Positions 53,961-64,000 of a stretch of 64,000 nucleotides of DNA are shown in pieces. The translations under genes were made by a program, and so were the position numbers. Position 1 is the stretch's first letter. The number at the start of each line of letters is the position of its first letter. The DNA lies in the NCBI GenBank assembly GCA_037783415.1, contig JAZGTN010000047.1, positions 1,736,001 to 1,800,000 of the forward strand, read 5' to 3'. Source of the DNA: Leptasterias polaris. Its lineage: Eukaryota; Echinodermata; Asteroidea; Forcipulatida; Asteriidae. The notes beneath the pieces are model-generated. The model made no database searches, was not told where the DNA came from, and was given only the letters and a program-made list of their open reading frames with translations.

Positions 53961-55493
53961 AGGCATATGTTTTGGTAATTACTCTTAAATTGTAATAAAA
54001 ACGTATTGGTTAGAAGCCTACAGCAGGTTTCTATATTTAAAACCATTTTAGAACCTGAAATTTGAATCTGAGACGTTTGTCAGATTGTGTAGTCCTATTT
54101 AGGATTATTCTTCCTTCCTTGGCATACATGTACACTGATGAGAGCGCGAGGGAAGTTTGAAGGGGAAACATACCTAAAGTTGGTTTTTGGAACCAATGAT
54201 TCCAATGTTTTTATTCTGTATAAATGTAGATAATATACCGTACATTAAAACTAACCTGTGAAAAATTTACTTCAAAATGAAGTCGCGTTTTTTTGATATC
54301 ACTGATAATCCGGAGGAAGGGAAATGATCAATTCTAATAAATAGAGTCCTCATTTGAGTGAGGGAAAAAAAGTCTCTAACCTCACATTAAAATTGGGTAA
54401 ACCACTGTTGTATTTGATACCCTTCCAGTGCAAAATTTGAAAACATCTTCATCATTCTGAGAAAAATGGGTCTGTAAATTTTTGTATGGGGAAGTTTTGG
54501 TTCATATCTGACTTTCAATAACATTTCATCAAAAACAGCTTTGAATTTGACACTTTGACTTGACAACCAAAAATAATGTACAGCTTTTTTTTCAGAATAA
54601 TGTTATCAGATATTCTGGGTGTGGACAGATTTTGCTCCAAAAGGGTATTGAATACAATGACAATTTACACCATTTCAACGTGAGGTTCTTTTAAAGGAAA
54701 ATCCCAAACTTTTCTTTCAAACCATTGCGAGCTTGGGTATGGAGGATGAACATAGACAAGACTACAGCTCTGTTATTTTTGCTCAATTTTGAGCGCTAAC
54801 ATTAAATCGCCAATAGTAAAGAAGAGGGGTATGAATGCAGTCAACTTTAAACTTTACACTCTCAGCTAAAATGATGTTTACATGTTTCATTGTTGTTAAA
54901 GGTTTTTTTGACCATTTTGCGCCAATTTTATACCAATGTGTGTCTGCAATAATCGCCACTTTGGGATTTGAATTCCACTAATAATTAGGGTAAGTGTCTA
55001 AATGCCATATCACCTACAATACCCACTACACTGTACACACGGCACATTATGACTCCCAAAATGACTCCCTAGATTTTTGAACTGGGTCAGTATGTCAGAT
55101 TCTGTTCATGGTTTCTGGATAAAAGTGACATTCCTGGGTAGCAACAATATTTTGTTTTAATTTGTTTTTTTATTGAGTTACATAAGGGTAGATGGAAATA
55201 AAAAAGTAGTGAGAATTAAGAAAATGTTTGGATTTTTGTTTTTATGGATGGTTCAGCAGGGTAAACTAGTCTGGTCCCTGTTTGTGTTTATAGAATCGGC
55301 ATTCATCAATCATTGATATAACATAGGGAACCTGACACAAAGCATTTAACATGTTTAAAGGGTGCCTTTTGAGATGTCAAGTGCTACAAGATGACATTTA
55401 GATAGAAAAACCACTCAAATTTGCACAAACAAACAAAACAGAGGGATGAGGTGTTGTCCCCACTCACACAGCCCCGCCCATCCCCTTTAAGAC
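53961..55493. other. Intergenic sequence, no gene recognised
   Basis: AT-rich with no long frames, no tandem repeats and no clear transposon ends. The same sequence is present at 61947-63479. Confidence 0.6.
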
Positions 55494-55853
55494 TTAAAGG
55501 GCGCTACATACAGCACGTGAGTGCTTTAGAAAGATGTCAGGAATGAAGTCTTCCCGCAAGTCCAAGGCTTGGGGATCCCTTGGACGCCTATTCTGGTGAA
55601 TACGATTAGCAGCTCTAGCTAGGTTGTCTGGATTTGGAGAAGATGACAACGGCTGTGTCCCAACATTCTCAAGCAGCACATTCTCTTCAATGGTTGGAGC
55701 TGGTTCGAATACATCTTGGGCAGCCTTCGTTTTAACATCCTTGATGATGTTCACAGCCAGCTCAGCACCAGCCTGACCTGCATGGTTATGCTCATGGATT
55801 CCTCTACGGAACCTTACGTCCTCTATTACACGGTAGCCTTGCAGTTTAGTGCG
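55494..55853 (-). pseudogene. FLYWCH-type zinc finger/MULE-related fragment
   Basis: Minus-strand translation reads RTKLQGYRVIEDVRFRRG, then IHEHNHAGQAGAELA and NIIKDVKTKAAQDVFEPAP, and near the end NLARAANRIHQNRRPRDP and LDLREDFIPDIFL before the stop. The HEHNH motif after a Tyr/Arg-rich strand matches the second half of a FLYWCH finger, and the A-R-A-A-N-R...RP-x-DP-x2-L...DF-P segment is familiar from FLYWCH-bearing Mutator-like transposases. The first half of the finger and the transposase core are absent; an in-frame TAA lies upstream at about 55859. Its right neighbour at 55908 is the ZNF module tail, so it is probably a truncated transposon or exon relic. Confidence 0.6.
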
Positions 55854-55907
55854 ACCTTCTTCTTACTGTACACCCCAGATACACTGATGTCTCGCCCGCC
55901 TTCTTGT

Positions 55908-56518
55908 AAACAAAGCACATGCAAGTTGTGAAATTCTGGTACATTAGAAAAGTGGAAATAAACCCCAATACCCCACGTTTGCTCATCAATTTGGAGGTCT
56001 ATTTATCTTAAAGCAATCTGCTTTTAAAATTCAGGGTATTTTTTCCACATAAAGTGTGAGCCAAATTTATGTGATAAAAACAAGAAAAACAAACTGATTT
56101 TTCAGTTAATTACTGTTATTATATTTATTTGGCCATTGATATCAGAAAACATCATACAGGCAGTCAAAATAAGATATAACTGTATTGTGATGCAAGGATA
56201 ATACTATTTGTAGCTGCATTTATCTCCTTTTATGGATATCTTGACTATAGCTTTTGAAAGCGCCCTCATGCAACTAAAAATACGTTTCATTTATGTGAGT
56301 TAGTCAAATGTAGGCCAATTTTGCTGACAACTCTGCAAATTCCGGAGGTGGAATTATTCTGTGTCCTCTGTTCCAAACAAATATATGGGGATATACTCAA
56401 TTAAAACTCCCTTTTGTCATCCCACGAAAACGACAGCAGTTACCCCGCCCATCCTGTACTTGCTAAACCTGAACAGTAGAGGGGGTATAGCTGGCAAATC
56501 AAGTTCGTCTTCTGCTGA
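55908..56518. other. Module tail, fifth copy, no gene
   Basis: Starts at AAACAAAGCACATGCAAGTTG and follows 48354 onward. It is recognisable by GGCCATTGATATCAGAAAACATC and GCGCCCTCATGCAACTAAAAATACG. The ZNF exon and minisatellite expected to its left are missing. Confidence 0.65.
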
Positions 56519-56665
56519 GTGCTGGTTCTGATGAGACAGAAACCGCTTGTTTGTGACTTTTGGGAAAAGCCTTCACAAAACTGTAAGTATAGCCTGAACA
56601 TCCATCAGCGTATCCACACTGGAGAGAAACAATTTAATATTAGGATATTTGTGGAAAAGCTTTTG
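56519..56665 (+). pseudogene. Small decayed zinc-finger exon (fifth copy)
   Basis: [33 protein letters not shown] is partly readable in one frame: Cys-x2-Cys is disrupted but the HQRIHTGEK linker is intact. Ends near TTTGTGGAAAAGCTTTTGG. Confidence 0.65.
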
Positions 56666-56795
56666 GTGACTACTTCCAAGCATGGAGGTAGAAATAGGGC
56701 GGGTCATGATTTTGGGCTAGAGCCCAGGTTGGACTCCTCCGTTGCATACAACGCGACGGGAAAACATTTATAATTTTTTTATAATTTTTTTTCTT

Positions 56796-57656
56796 CACCT
56801 ATTTGAGGAAGCTGAAACTTGACTCACATATTCCTTGTGTCCTGAACTTTACGCCTGCTCTATTCAGAATTGTAAATTTTATCCTTGGATGACATTATTT
56901 CTGAAAATAAATCCGAGTTGTGCACTGGCGATGTGACAACCTCAACTGACATGGAACCAAGTCCACAAAAGAGGGCGCTGTCTAACCCGTAACACTATAG
57001 GGTGCACCACACTAAATAAGCCAGAATTAATGCGCCAAGCTACTTATCATAATTTGTAAACCCACAACTTATTTTTAATTATAACGTTTTGGGGGTCATG
57101 CAATTAATAGATTGTGTAAATATAAAAATCTATCACAACCTGGGGGTTCTGTGCTTCAACTTTTGAGGAGACTTGATAAATTTAGGCGTTAAAGTTGGCC
57201 CTATTTGACCGGGGAAGTGGAGAAGTGCTTCACGAAAACTGGCAGCAAGTCGGTTTTGGAAAAAAAAAAAAAATCGTGTTTTTTTCTTCTGGGGTAGTTA
57301 GCAAAAATTCCAAACGGCTGACCTGCCAAAAATTGAAAAGAATTCTGAAGTTTAGTTGTCCGGAAATATGTCTGATTGGTTTTCAAGAGGCTGAGAGACT
57401 TACACGATTTTTTGAGTATTTTTGAATAATTATCATTTAGCATTGGTTCCTATGGGAGATTATTTAGAGGGGTGCGCCCTCAACGTTTTTACTTCCGGGC
57501 GGCAACACGACGGAGTCACATCGCCAGTGCACAACTCGGACTTATTTTCGGAAATAATGTCATTCATGGATGTATTTGTTCGTTTTTGAACTCATCAAAA
57601 GTGTAGTTAAGGGCACCAAGAATAAATGAATGGAGTTTCAGCTTCTCAAATTAGGT
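56796..57656. mobile_element. Inverted-repeat element split by a MITE
   Basis: CACCTATTTGAGGAAGCTGAAACTT at the left and AGTTTCAGCTTCTCAAATTAGGT at the right are inverted, and arms of about 180 bp match through GACATTATTTC(T/C)GAAAATAA and GAGTTGTGCACTGGCGATGTGAC. MITE copy 3 sits between the arms. No gene. Confidence 0.75.
57000..57479 (-). mobile_element. GGGCGCACC MITE, copy 3 (480 bp, inverted)
   Basis: Same length as copy 2 (37548-38027) and, where I compared, nearly base-for-base identical in reverse complement, including the T-tract beside CACGA. Flanked by CACTATA on the left and TCAACG on the right; target duplication unclear. Confidence 0.85.
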
Positions 57657-58622
57657 AAAAATATGAAAAAATTGTATCCTCCCCCCTGTCCGGTTTTCGA
57701 TGTAGTAAAGTATGCCTTTTTCTTTGAATTGATTTTTTTTTTAAATATTCCATAATCAACTGATGCCCTAATTACCTTCCTTTGTTTATAAGAAATATGC
57801 AAACATATATTAAAACGTGATGGACATTGAAACTTTCACACCACGCACCGATCTTCGATGACTTCAATAGCGTCCCATTTGTTTTGAGTTTGACCTGTTT
57901 TCGATGCAAACAAGAAAGTATGGTGTCCGGGTGAAGCCATACGTGGAAGAAACATCTGCAGTGACTACAATTGTTCTGTGAGACTTAGTGTATGACTCTA
58001 TAGCCAGCAGTTTTCTTCATTTTATTCAACATATTTTGTATTTAGTTTTAAAAATAACCATGGTATTTTTCAAAAACTAAAAAAAAAAAAAAAAAAAAAA
58101 CCGTAAATAATTCTTGGCTTTCAAATCTTATTTTTATTTAGTTTTGTGTCTTTTTATGTTTTTTAACATTTATAATAAAGCATATAAATAAACAGTGATA
58201 ATCGAATCACAAAGCTGATGTTTAAATTTTAATATTAATAACAAAAATGATAGAGTGTTACCAAAAAAAATTATCCAGACTATTAGAAAATGATATAAGG
58301 CACGTGGCTTCTTTAAGCCTCTGTATTTTTCCCCCCAGAATGCTCAGCAGAATGTTCAGTCACATGATTTGATCATCGTGAATTGTGAATTGTGAATTGA
58401 AAAAGTGTTTGATGAAACTTTTTCGGTGGGAATTTTTTTTGTTATGGCCCCGACAGTATGACATATTTTTGTACCTTGCAGAAATGCCTAAAATACCACA
58501 ACTGTTTGCATTTACAAGTGCAACTAACCAGTGGAGCCTTACATGTTTCTAAGTTTTGGTCAAATGAGAGGAGACTCTTTGCTTGGCAAGTCAAACCACA
58601 AAAATTGTATCTAGGGACTGTT
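57657..58622. other. AT-rich intergenic sequence
   Basis: No gene. Contains an A-tract of more than 20 (58078-58100) and an ATTGTGAATTGTGAATTG short repeat (58377-58397). It ends at the junction of the second duplicate copy. Confidence 0.5.
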
Positions 58623-58805
58623 ACACAATGTAACTTGTAAGTAGTATCAACGTTGCTGATATGGATAAAAAAAGGAGTGTTTATTTTTTTACCGACAGGA
58701 TTTCCCTGCAAAACACTCCACCCCCATACAGACCAAAAGATTCATTTGTGGAAATGTCTTCGCCTTATTAACTCGCCTAATTGAGGACATACACAACTAA
58801 GAACA

Positions 58806-60818
58806 ATGGAGATGGTGGACAACTTAGAAAGTGACATCTTACTAGAAAGCATGCAAAGGCGTCGACTGTTTGTGAACTTAGGAACCAAATTGACTGTTTC
58901 TGACCTTTGTAGAAGAACCTGTGGAGAAATAAATCCGACAAACCATCAGATTCAGGGCGTTAACACAAGGAAGAAATCTGTTGACTGTGATGTTTGTGGA
59001 AAAGCCTTCCCATTTAAATCTGCACTGACAGTCCATGAACGTGTCCACACTGGAGAGAAACCATTTAACTGTGACTTTTGTGGAAAATCATTCTCGTTAA
59101 AATCTAACTTGACAGGCCATAAGCGTATCCACACTGGAGAAAACCCATTTAACTGTGACATTTGTGGAATATCGTTCTCGTTTGAACATAACTTGACACG
59201 CCATCAGCGTATCCACACTGGAGAGAAACCATATGTTTGTGATCTTTGTGGAAAATGCTTCTCACTAATGGGTGGCCTGACATGCCATCAACGTGTCCAC
59301 ACTGGAGAGAAACCATTTGTTTGTGACATTTGTAGCAAAGCCTTCCAATTTAAATCTGCACTGACAGTCCATGAACGTGTTCACACTGGAGAGAAACCTT
59401 TTGACTGTGACATTTGTGGAAAAGCCTTCTCTATAAAATCTAGGCTGACAGGCCATAAGCGTATCCACACTGGAGAGAAACCATTTAACTGTGACTTTTG
59501 TGGAAAAGCCTTCTCTATAAAATCTAGGCTGACATGCCATAAGCGTATCCACACTGGAGAGAAACCATTTAACTGTGACTTTTGTGGAAAAACTTTCTCA
59601 ATTAAAAGTTCCTTGACAAGTCATCAGCGTATCCACACTGGAGAGAAACCATATGTTTGTAATCTTTGTGGAAAAACTTTCTCAATTAAAAGTTCCTTGA
59701 CATGCCATCAGCGTATCCACACTGGAGAGAAACCCTTTGTTTGTGACATTTGTAGCAAAGCCTTCCCGTCTAAATCTGCACTGACAGTCCATGAACGTAT
59801 CCACACTGGAGAGAAACCTTTTGACTGTGACATTTGTGGAAAAGCCTTCTCTATAAAATCTAGGCTGACGGGCCATAAGCGTATCCACACTGGAGAAAAA
59901 CCATTTAACTGTGACTTTTGTGGAAAATCATTCTTGTTAGAATATAACTTGACACGCCATCAGCGTGTCCACACTGGAGAGAAACCATTTGTTTGTGATT
60001 TTTGTGGAAAAACCTTCTCAAATAAAGGTACATTGACACGCCATCAGCGTGTCCACACTGGAGAGAAACCATATGTTTGTGATTTTTGTGGAAAATCCTT
60101 TTCACAACAAATTGGCTTGACATGCCATCAGCGTATCCACACTGGAGAGAAACCATTTGTTTGTGACATTTGTAGCAAAGCCTTCCTGCTTAAATCTGCA
60201 CTGACAGTCCATGAACGTATCCACACTGGAGAGAAACCTTTTGACTGTGACATTTGTGGAAAAGCCTTCGCTGTAAAATTTAGGCTGACAGGCCATATGC
60301 ATATCCACACTGGAGAGAAACCATTTAACTGTGACATTTGTGGAAAATCATTCTTGTTATTATTTAACTTGACACGCCATCAGCGTATCCACACTGGAGA
60401 GAAACCATTTGTTTGTGATCTTTGTGGAAAAACCTTCTCAATTAAAAGTACCTTGACATGTCATCAACGTGTCCACACTGGAGAAAAACCATTTGTTTGT
60501 GATTTTTGTGGAAAAACCTTCTCACATAAAGGTGCATTGACACGCCATCAACGTGTCCACACTGGAGAGAAACCATATGTTTGTGATTTTTGTGGAAAAT
60601 CCTTTTCACAACAAATTGGCTTGACACACCATCAGCGTATCCACACTGGAGAGAAACCATTTGTTTGTGACATTTGTGGAAAAGCCTTCTCTATAAAATT
60701 TAGGCTGACAGACCATATGCATATCCACACTGGAGAGAAACCATTTAACTGTGACATTTGTGGAAAATCATTCTCTATCAAATTTAGGCTGACACGCCAT
60801 CAGCGTATCCACACTTGA
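58806..60818 (+). CDS. C2H2 zinc-finger protein ZNF-E2, 22 fingers
   Basis: Protein identical to ZNF-E1 over all 670 residues, with the same acceptor (58697-58698), the same TGA in place of the last linker Gly codon, and the same decayed fingers after it (60819-60996). The 22 fingers span residues 61-670. Identity at third-codon positions points to a very recent duplication, gene conversion or an assembly duplicate. Upstream of 58623 the two genes have unrelated flanks, so they would not share distal promoter sequence. Confidence 0.88.
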   Translation: MEMVDNLESDILLESMQRRRLFVNLGTKLTVSDLCRRTCGEINPTNHQIQGVNTRKKSVDCDVCGKAFPFKSALTVHERVHTGEKPFNCDFCGKSFSLKSNLTGHKRIHTGENPFNCDICGISFSFEHNLTRHQRIHTGEKPYVCDLCGKCFSLMGGLTCHQRVHTGEKPFVCDICSKAFQFKSALTVHERVHTGEKPFDCDICGKAFSIKSRLTGHKRIHTGEKPFNCDFCGKAFSIKSRLTCHKRIHTGEKPFNCDFCGKTFSIKSSLTSHQRIHTGEKPYVCNLCGKTFSIKSSLTCHQRIHTGEKPFVCDICSKAFPSKSALTVHERIHTGEKPFDCDICGKAFSIKSRLTGHKRIHTGEKPFNCDFCGKSFLLEYNLTRHQRVHTGEKPFVCDFCGKTFSNKGTLTRHQRVHTGEKPYVCDFCGKSFSQQIGLTCHQRIHTGEKPFVCDICSKAFLLKSALTVHERIHTGEKPFDCDICGKAFAVKFRLTGHMHIHTGEKPFNCDICGKSFLLLFNLTRHQRIHTGEKPFVCDLCGKTFSIKSTLTCHQRVHTGEKPFVCDFCGKTFSHKGALTRHQRVHTGEKPYVCDFCGKSFSQQIGLTHHQRIHTGEKPFVCDICGKAFSIKFRLTDHMHIHTGEKPFNCDICGKSFSIKFRLTRHQRIHT

Positions 60819-61126
60819 GAGAAACCATTTGTTGTAATCTTTGTGGAAAATCATTCACAATAAAAGATAGCTTGACATGTCATCAGGGTCTCCACACTGG
60901 AGAGAAACTATTTGTTTATTGATGTTTGTTGAACACCCTTTTCACAAAAAAGAGTAATCTGACATGCTATTGGCGTGTCCACTCTGCAGAGAAACCATGG
61001 GGTGGTTGTGGTAAAACCTGTCTTAAATTATAACTACAGGCATGTAGTGTTTGTATATTATTTACAAACATTAAGTGTTCGATTTGTTTAAAAATCAGGT
61101 AATTCTTGAAACTTGAAAGTTAAATC

Positions 61127-61173
61127 AATAAAGATTTAAAACTATTTACACAAGACCCACTCATTTAAATAAA
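61127..61173 (+). promoter_or_regulatory. Poly(A) signals of ZNF-E2
   Basis: Duplicate of 53141-53187: two AATAAA motifs 41 bp apart downstream of the stop. Confidence 0.55.
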
Positions 61174-61625
61174 GCTTTATTTTGTCTGATCTTATTTGAA
61201 CTGGTTTGCTCAGTAATTCAGATCGAAGTGGAAGAAAAAAGAATTCCCACACATCAAACTTTCACAGGAGAAACTACATTTAAGACTCAAATGTGGTTCT
61301 TGAGATGCGTTTAAGATTTGGTAAAACTTCACATTTTAAGGTGTTGTCATGTTATAATATTGATGACAAAATTGTACAAGGACCTCAAACATTTTAACTT
61401 ATCTCGGCTCGAGTGTATCCAAAAGTTAAGCTCATTTGAGAATTGCCATTAGTCCATTTTTATATTTTTTGAGCAAATACTTACATGTAATGTACGGGTT
61501 TCTTAGCCGCAGGGAGCAATGGGAAAAAACATGGTCGGGGTTATGGAATTTCCAGCTCTCGAAATTGGGCTAGCTTTTTTTGGTTGGGGGGGGGGAATTG
61601 TTTGGGAAGGCATTTAAAGGGTGTT

Positions 61626-61946
61626 TGTAACATCATTGGTAAGAGTAAAAATATAAATGTTCACAGATTCACATATAACTTACATGGTATAAAGATGGTC
61701 ATGATGGGAAACTCCCTTTGAAATATTTTTGCTTTAAATGCTATAGTTTTTGAGAAATGAGTAAAACAATTAGTTTTGATCTCATGAGTCAAAAACTTGA
61801 TGTTTGAAAACAGTGAAAACACTTTTTTCTGGTGATTGCAATGACTGATTGAGCTTAAACTTTCACAGGTTTGTTGTTTCATGTTGGGATACACCAAGTG
61901 AGGATACTGGTCTTTGACATTTACCAAAAGTATAAACTCCCTAGGA
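61626..61946 (+). repeat. Dispersed repeat, copy 3
   Basis: Duplicate of 53640-53960, carried along in the segmental duplication. Confidence 0.7.
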
Positions 61947-63479
61947 AGGCATATGTTTTGGTAATTACTCTTAAATTGTAATAAAAACGTATTGGTTAGA
62001 AGCCTACAGCAGGTTTCTATATTTAAAACCATTTTAGAACCTGAAATTTGAATCTGAGACGTTTGTCAGATTGTGTAGTCCTATTTAGGATTATTCTTCC
62101 TTCCTTGGCATACATGTACACTGATGAGAGCGCGAGGGAAGTTTGAAGGGGAAACATACCTAAAGTTGGTTTTTGGAACCAATGATTCCAATGTTTTTAT
62201 TCTGTATAAATGTAGATAATATACCGTACATTAAAACTAACCTGTGAAAAATTTACTTCAAAATGAAGTCGCGTTTTTTTGATATCACTGATAATCCGGA
62301 GGAAGGGAAATGATCAATTCTAATAAATAGAGTCCTCATTTGAGTGAGGGAAAAAAAGTCTCTAACCTCACATTAAAATTGGGTAAACCACTGTTGTATT
62401 TGATACCCTTCCAGTGCAAAATTTGAAAACATCTTCATCATTCTGAGAAAAATGGGTCTGTAAATTTTTGTATGGGGAAGTTTTGGTTCATATCTGACTT
62501 TCAATAACATTTCATCAAAAACAGCTTTGAATTTGACACTTTGACTTGACAACCAAAAATAATGTACAGCTTTTTTTTCAGAATAATGTTATCAGATATT
62601 CTGGGTGTGGACAGATTTTGCTCCAAAAGGGTATTGAATACAATGACAATTTACACCATTTCAACGTGAGGTTCTTTTAAAGGAAAATCCCAAACTTTTC
62701 TTTCAAACCATTGCGAGCTTGGGTATGGAGGATGAACATAGACAAGACTACAGCTCTGTTATTTTTGCTCAATTTTGAGCGCTAACATTAAATCGCCAAT
62801 AGTAAAGAAGAGGGGTATGAATGCAGTCAACTTTAAACTTTACACTCTCAGCTAAAATGATGTTTACATGTTTCATTGTTGTTAAAGGTTTTTTTGACCA
62901 TTTTGCGCCAATTTTATACCAATGTGTGTCTGCAATAATCGCCACTTTGGGATTTGAATTCCACTAATAATTAGGGTAAGTGTCTAAATGCCATATCACC
63001 TACAATACCCACTACACTGTACACACGGCACATTATGACTCCCAAAATGACTCCCTAGATTTTTGAACTGGGTCAGTATGTCAGATTCTGTTCATGGTTT
63101 CTGGATAAAAGTGACATTCCTGGGTAGCAACAATATTTTGTTTTAATTTGTTTTTTTATTGAGTTACATAAGGGTAGATGGAAATAAAAAAGTAGTGAGA
63201 ATTAAGAAAATGTTTGGATTTTTGTTTTTATGGATGGTTCAGCAGGGTAAACTAGTCTGGTCCCTGTTTGTGTTTATAGAATCGGCATTCATCAATCATT
63301 GATATAACATAGGGAACCTGACACAAAGCATTTAACATGTTTAAAGGGTGCCTTTTGAGATGTCAAGTGCTACAAGATGACATTTAGATAGAAAAACCAC
63401 TCAAATTTGCACAAACAAACAAAACAGAGGGATGAGGTGTTGTCCCCACTCACACAGCCCCGCCCATCCCCTTTAAGAC

Positions 63480-63839
63480 TTAAAGGGCGCTACATACAGC
63501 ACGTGAGTGCTTTAGAAAGATGTCAGGAATGAAGTCTTCCCGCAAGTCCAAGGCTTGGGGATCCCTTGGACGCCTATTCTGGTGAATACGATTAGCAGCT
63601 CTAGCTAGGTTGTCTGGATTTGGAGAAGATGACAACGGCTGTGTCCCAACATTCTCAAGCAGCACATTCTCTTCAATGGTTGGAGCTGGTTCGAATACAT
63701 CTTGGGCAGCCTTCGTTTTAACATCCTTGATGATGTTCACAGCCAGCTCAGCACCAGCCTGACCTGCATGGTTATGCTCATGGATTCCTCTACGGAACCT
63801 TACGTCCTCTATTACACGGTAGCCTTGCAGTTTAGTGCG
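63480..63839 (-). pseudogene. FLYWCH-type fragment, second copy
   Basis: Identical to 55494-55853: IHEHNHAGQAGAELA, NIIKDVKTKAAQDVFEPAP, NLARAANRIHQNRRPRDP. The module tail follows at 63894 and runs off the window. Confidence 0.6.
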
Positions 63840-64000
63840 ACCTTCTTCTTACTGTACACCCCAGATACACTGATGTCTCGCCCGCCTTCTTGTAAACAAA
63901 GCACATGCAAGTTGTGAAATTCTGGTACATTAGAAAAGTGGAAATAAACCCCAATACCCCACGTTTGCTCATCAATTTGGAGGTCTATTTATCTTAAAGC

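Larger units (their letters stand above)
50637..56014. repeat. First copy of a 7,986-bp-spaced segmental duplication
   Basis: From ACACAATGTAACTTG onward this segment reappears at 58623-64000 at a constant offset of 7,986 bp. Sequence to the left of 50637 is not shared. See the partner entry at 58623. Confidence 0.95.
58623..64000. repeat. Second copy of the segmental duplication
   Basis: Matches 50637-56014 at a fixed offset of 7,986 bp to the end of the window. Every encoded frame, the G-tract length (10 Gs, 53590/61576) and T-tract lengths I compared agree, so divergence is nil or close to it. The constant offset means no indels. If tandem, the unit is 50637-58622 and would finish outside the window. 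Confidence 0.95.

Noticed and set aside
53675..54046. A 123-codon minus-strand frame (and duplicate at 61661)
   Set aside because: It lies in a dispersed repeat whose other copy (13095-13440) does not keep the frame, and it has no domain.
54131..54165. CTGATGAGAGCGCGAGGGAAG (also at 62117) as a second hammerhead
   Set aside because: CTGATGAG is present but GAAA is not in place, stem II does not pair, and no stem III or cleavage triplet fits.

Overview
This window comes from an animal nuclear genome. It has tandem C2H2 zinc-finger exons behind splice acceptors, AATAAA poly(A) signals, Penelope-like retroelements (PLEs), hAT- and Mutator-type DNA-transposon fragments and many fold-back elements, and it has no operons. 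I cannot name the species. The repeat mix suggests an invertebrate, perhaps a deuterostome, at low confidence.

Layout. The backbone is a module repeated about four times, plus a more diverged fifth tail. In order it holds: a zinc-finger (ZNF) exon beginning MNSQEKTL behind an acceptor (2619, 15346, 28504, 45891); a long decayed-finger 3' region; a conserved leader; a 21-bp minisatellite (about 208, 29, 18 and 1 units); a poly(A) signal; a tail with a small decayed finger exon (about 9.8, 20.4, 43.2, 50.0 and 56.5 kb); and a 5'-truncated PLE with reverse-transcriptase, linker and GIY-YIG remnants that ends just before the next ZNF exon. Shared insertion sites, target-site duplications (TSDs) and one empty site let the insertions and segmental duplications be ordered.

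Region by region. 1-1.6 kb: minus-strand LTR-retrotransposon end with a 42-bp tandem repeat. 1.6-9.8 kb: PLE end, ZNF-A and the 4.4-kb minisatellite. 9.8-14.4 kb: a nest of fold-back, MITE and hAT elements inside decayed fingers. 14.4-20.9 kb: ZNF-B, a LINE tail, minisatellite and a second PLE insertion. 21.0-26.4 kb: a 5.4-kb giant inverted repeat whose arms are arrays of a 16-bp palindrome. Its core carries a minus-strand PLE remnant with a hammerhead ribozyme that matches the required core bases. 26.4-32.5 kb: the rest of the PLE, then ZNF-C, a frameshifted exon of about 45 fingers. 32.6-38.0 kb: an insertion with a 713-codon putative DDE transposase and two MITE copies. 38.0-50.6 kb: minisatellite, PLE and hAT insertions, ZNF-D and a single-unit vestige of the minisatellite. 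50.6-64 kb: ZNF-E (22 fingers) and a FLYWCH-type fragment, repeated after 7,986 bp in a duplication that looks identical to the window end.

The complete-looking coding capacity is ZNF-B, ZNF-D (decayed C-terminus), ZNF-E in two copies, possibly ZNF-A, and the transposase. The ZNF proteins are presumed nuclear DNA-binding factors. Their repeated association with PLE copies fits, but does not prove, a transposon-control role. The large open frames over the minisatellite are artefacts of a repeat unit lacking stops.
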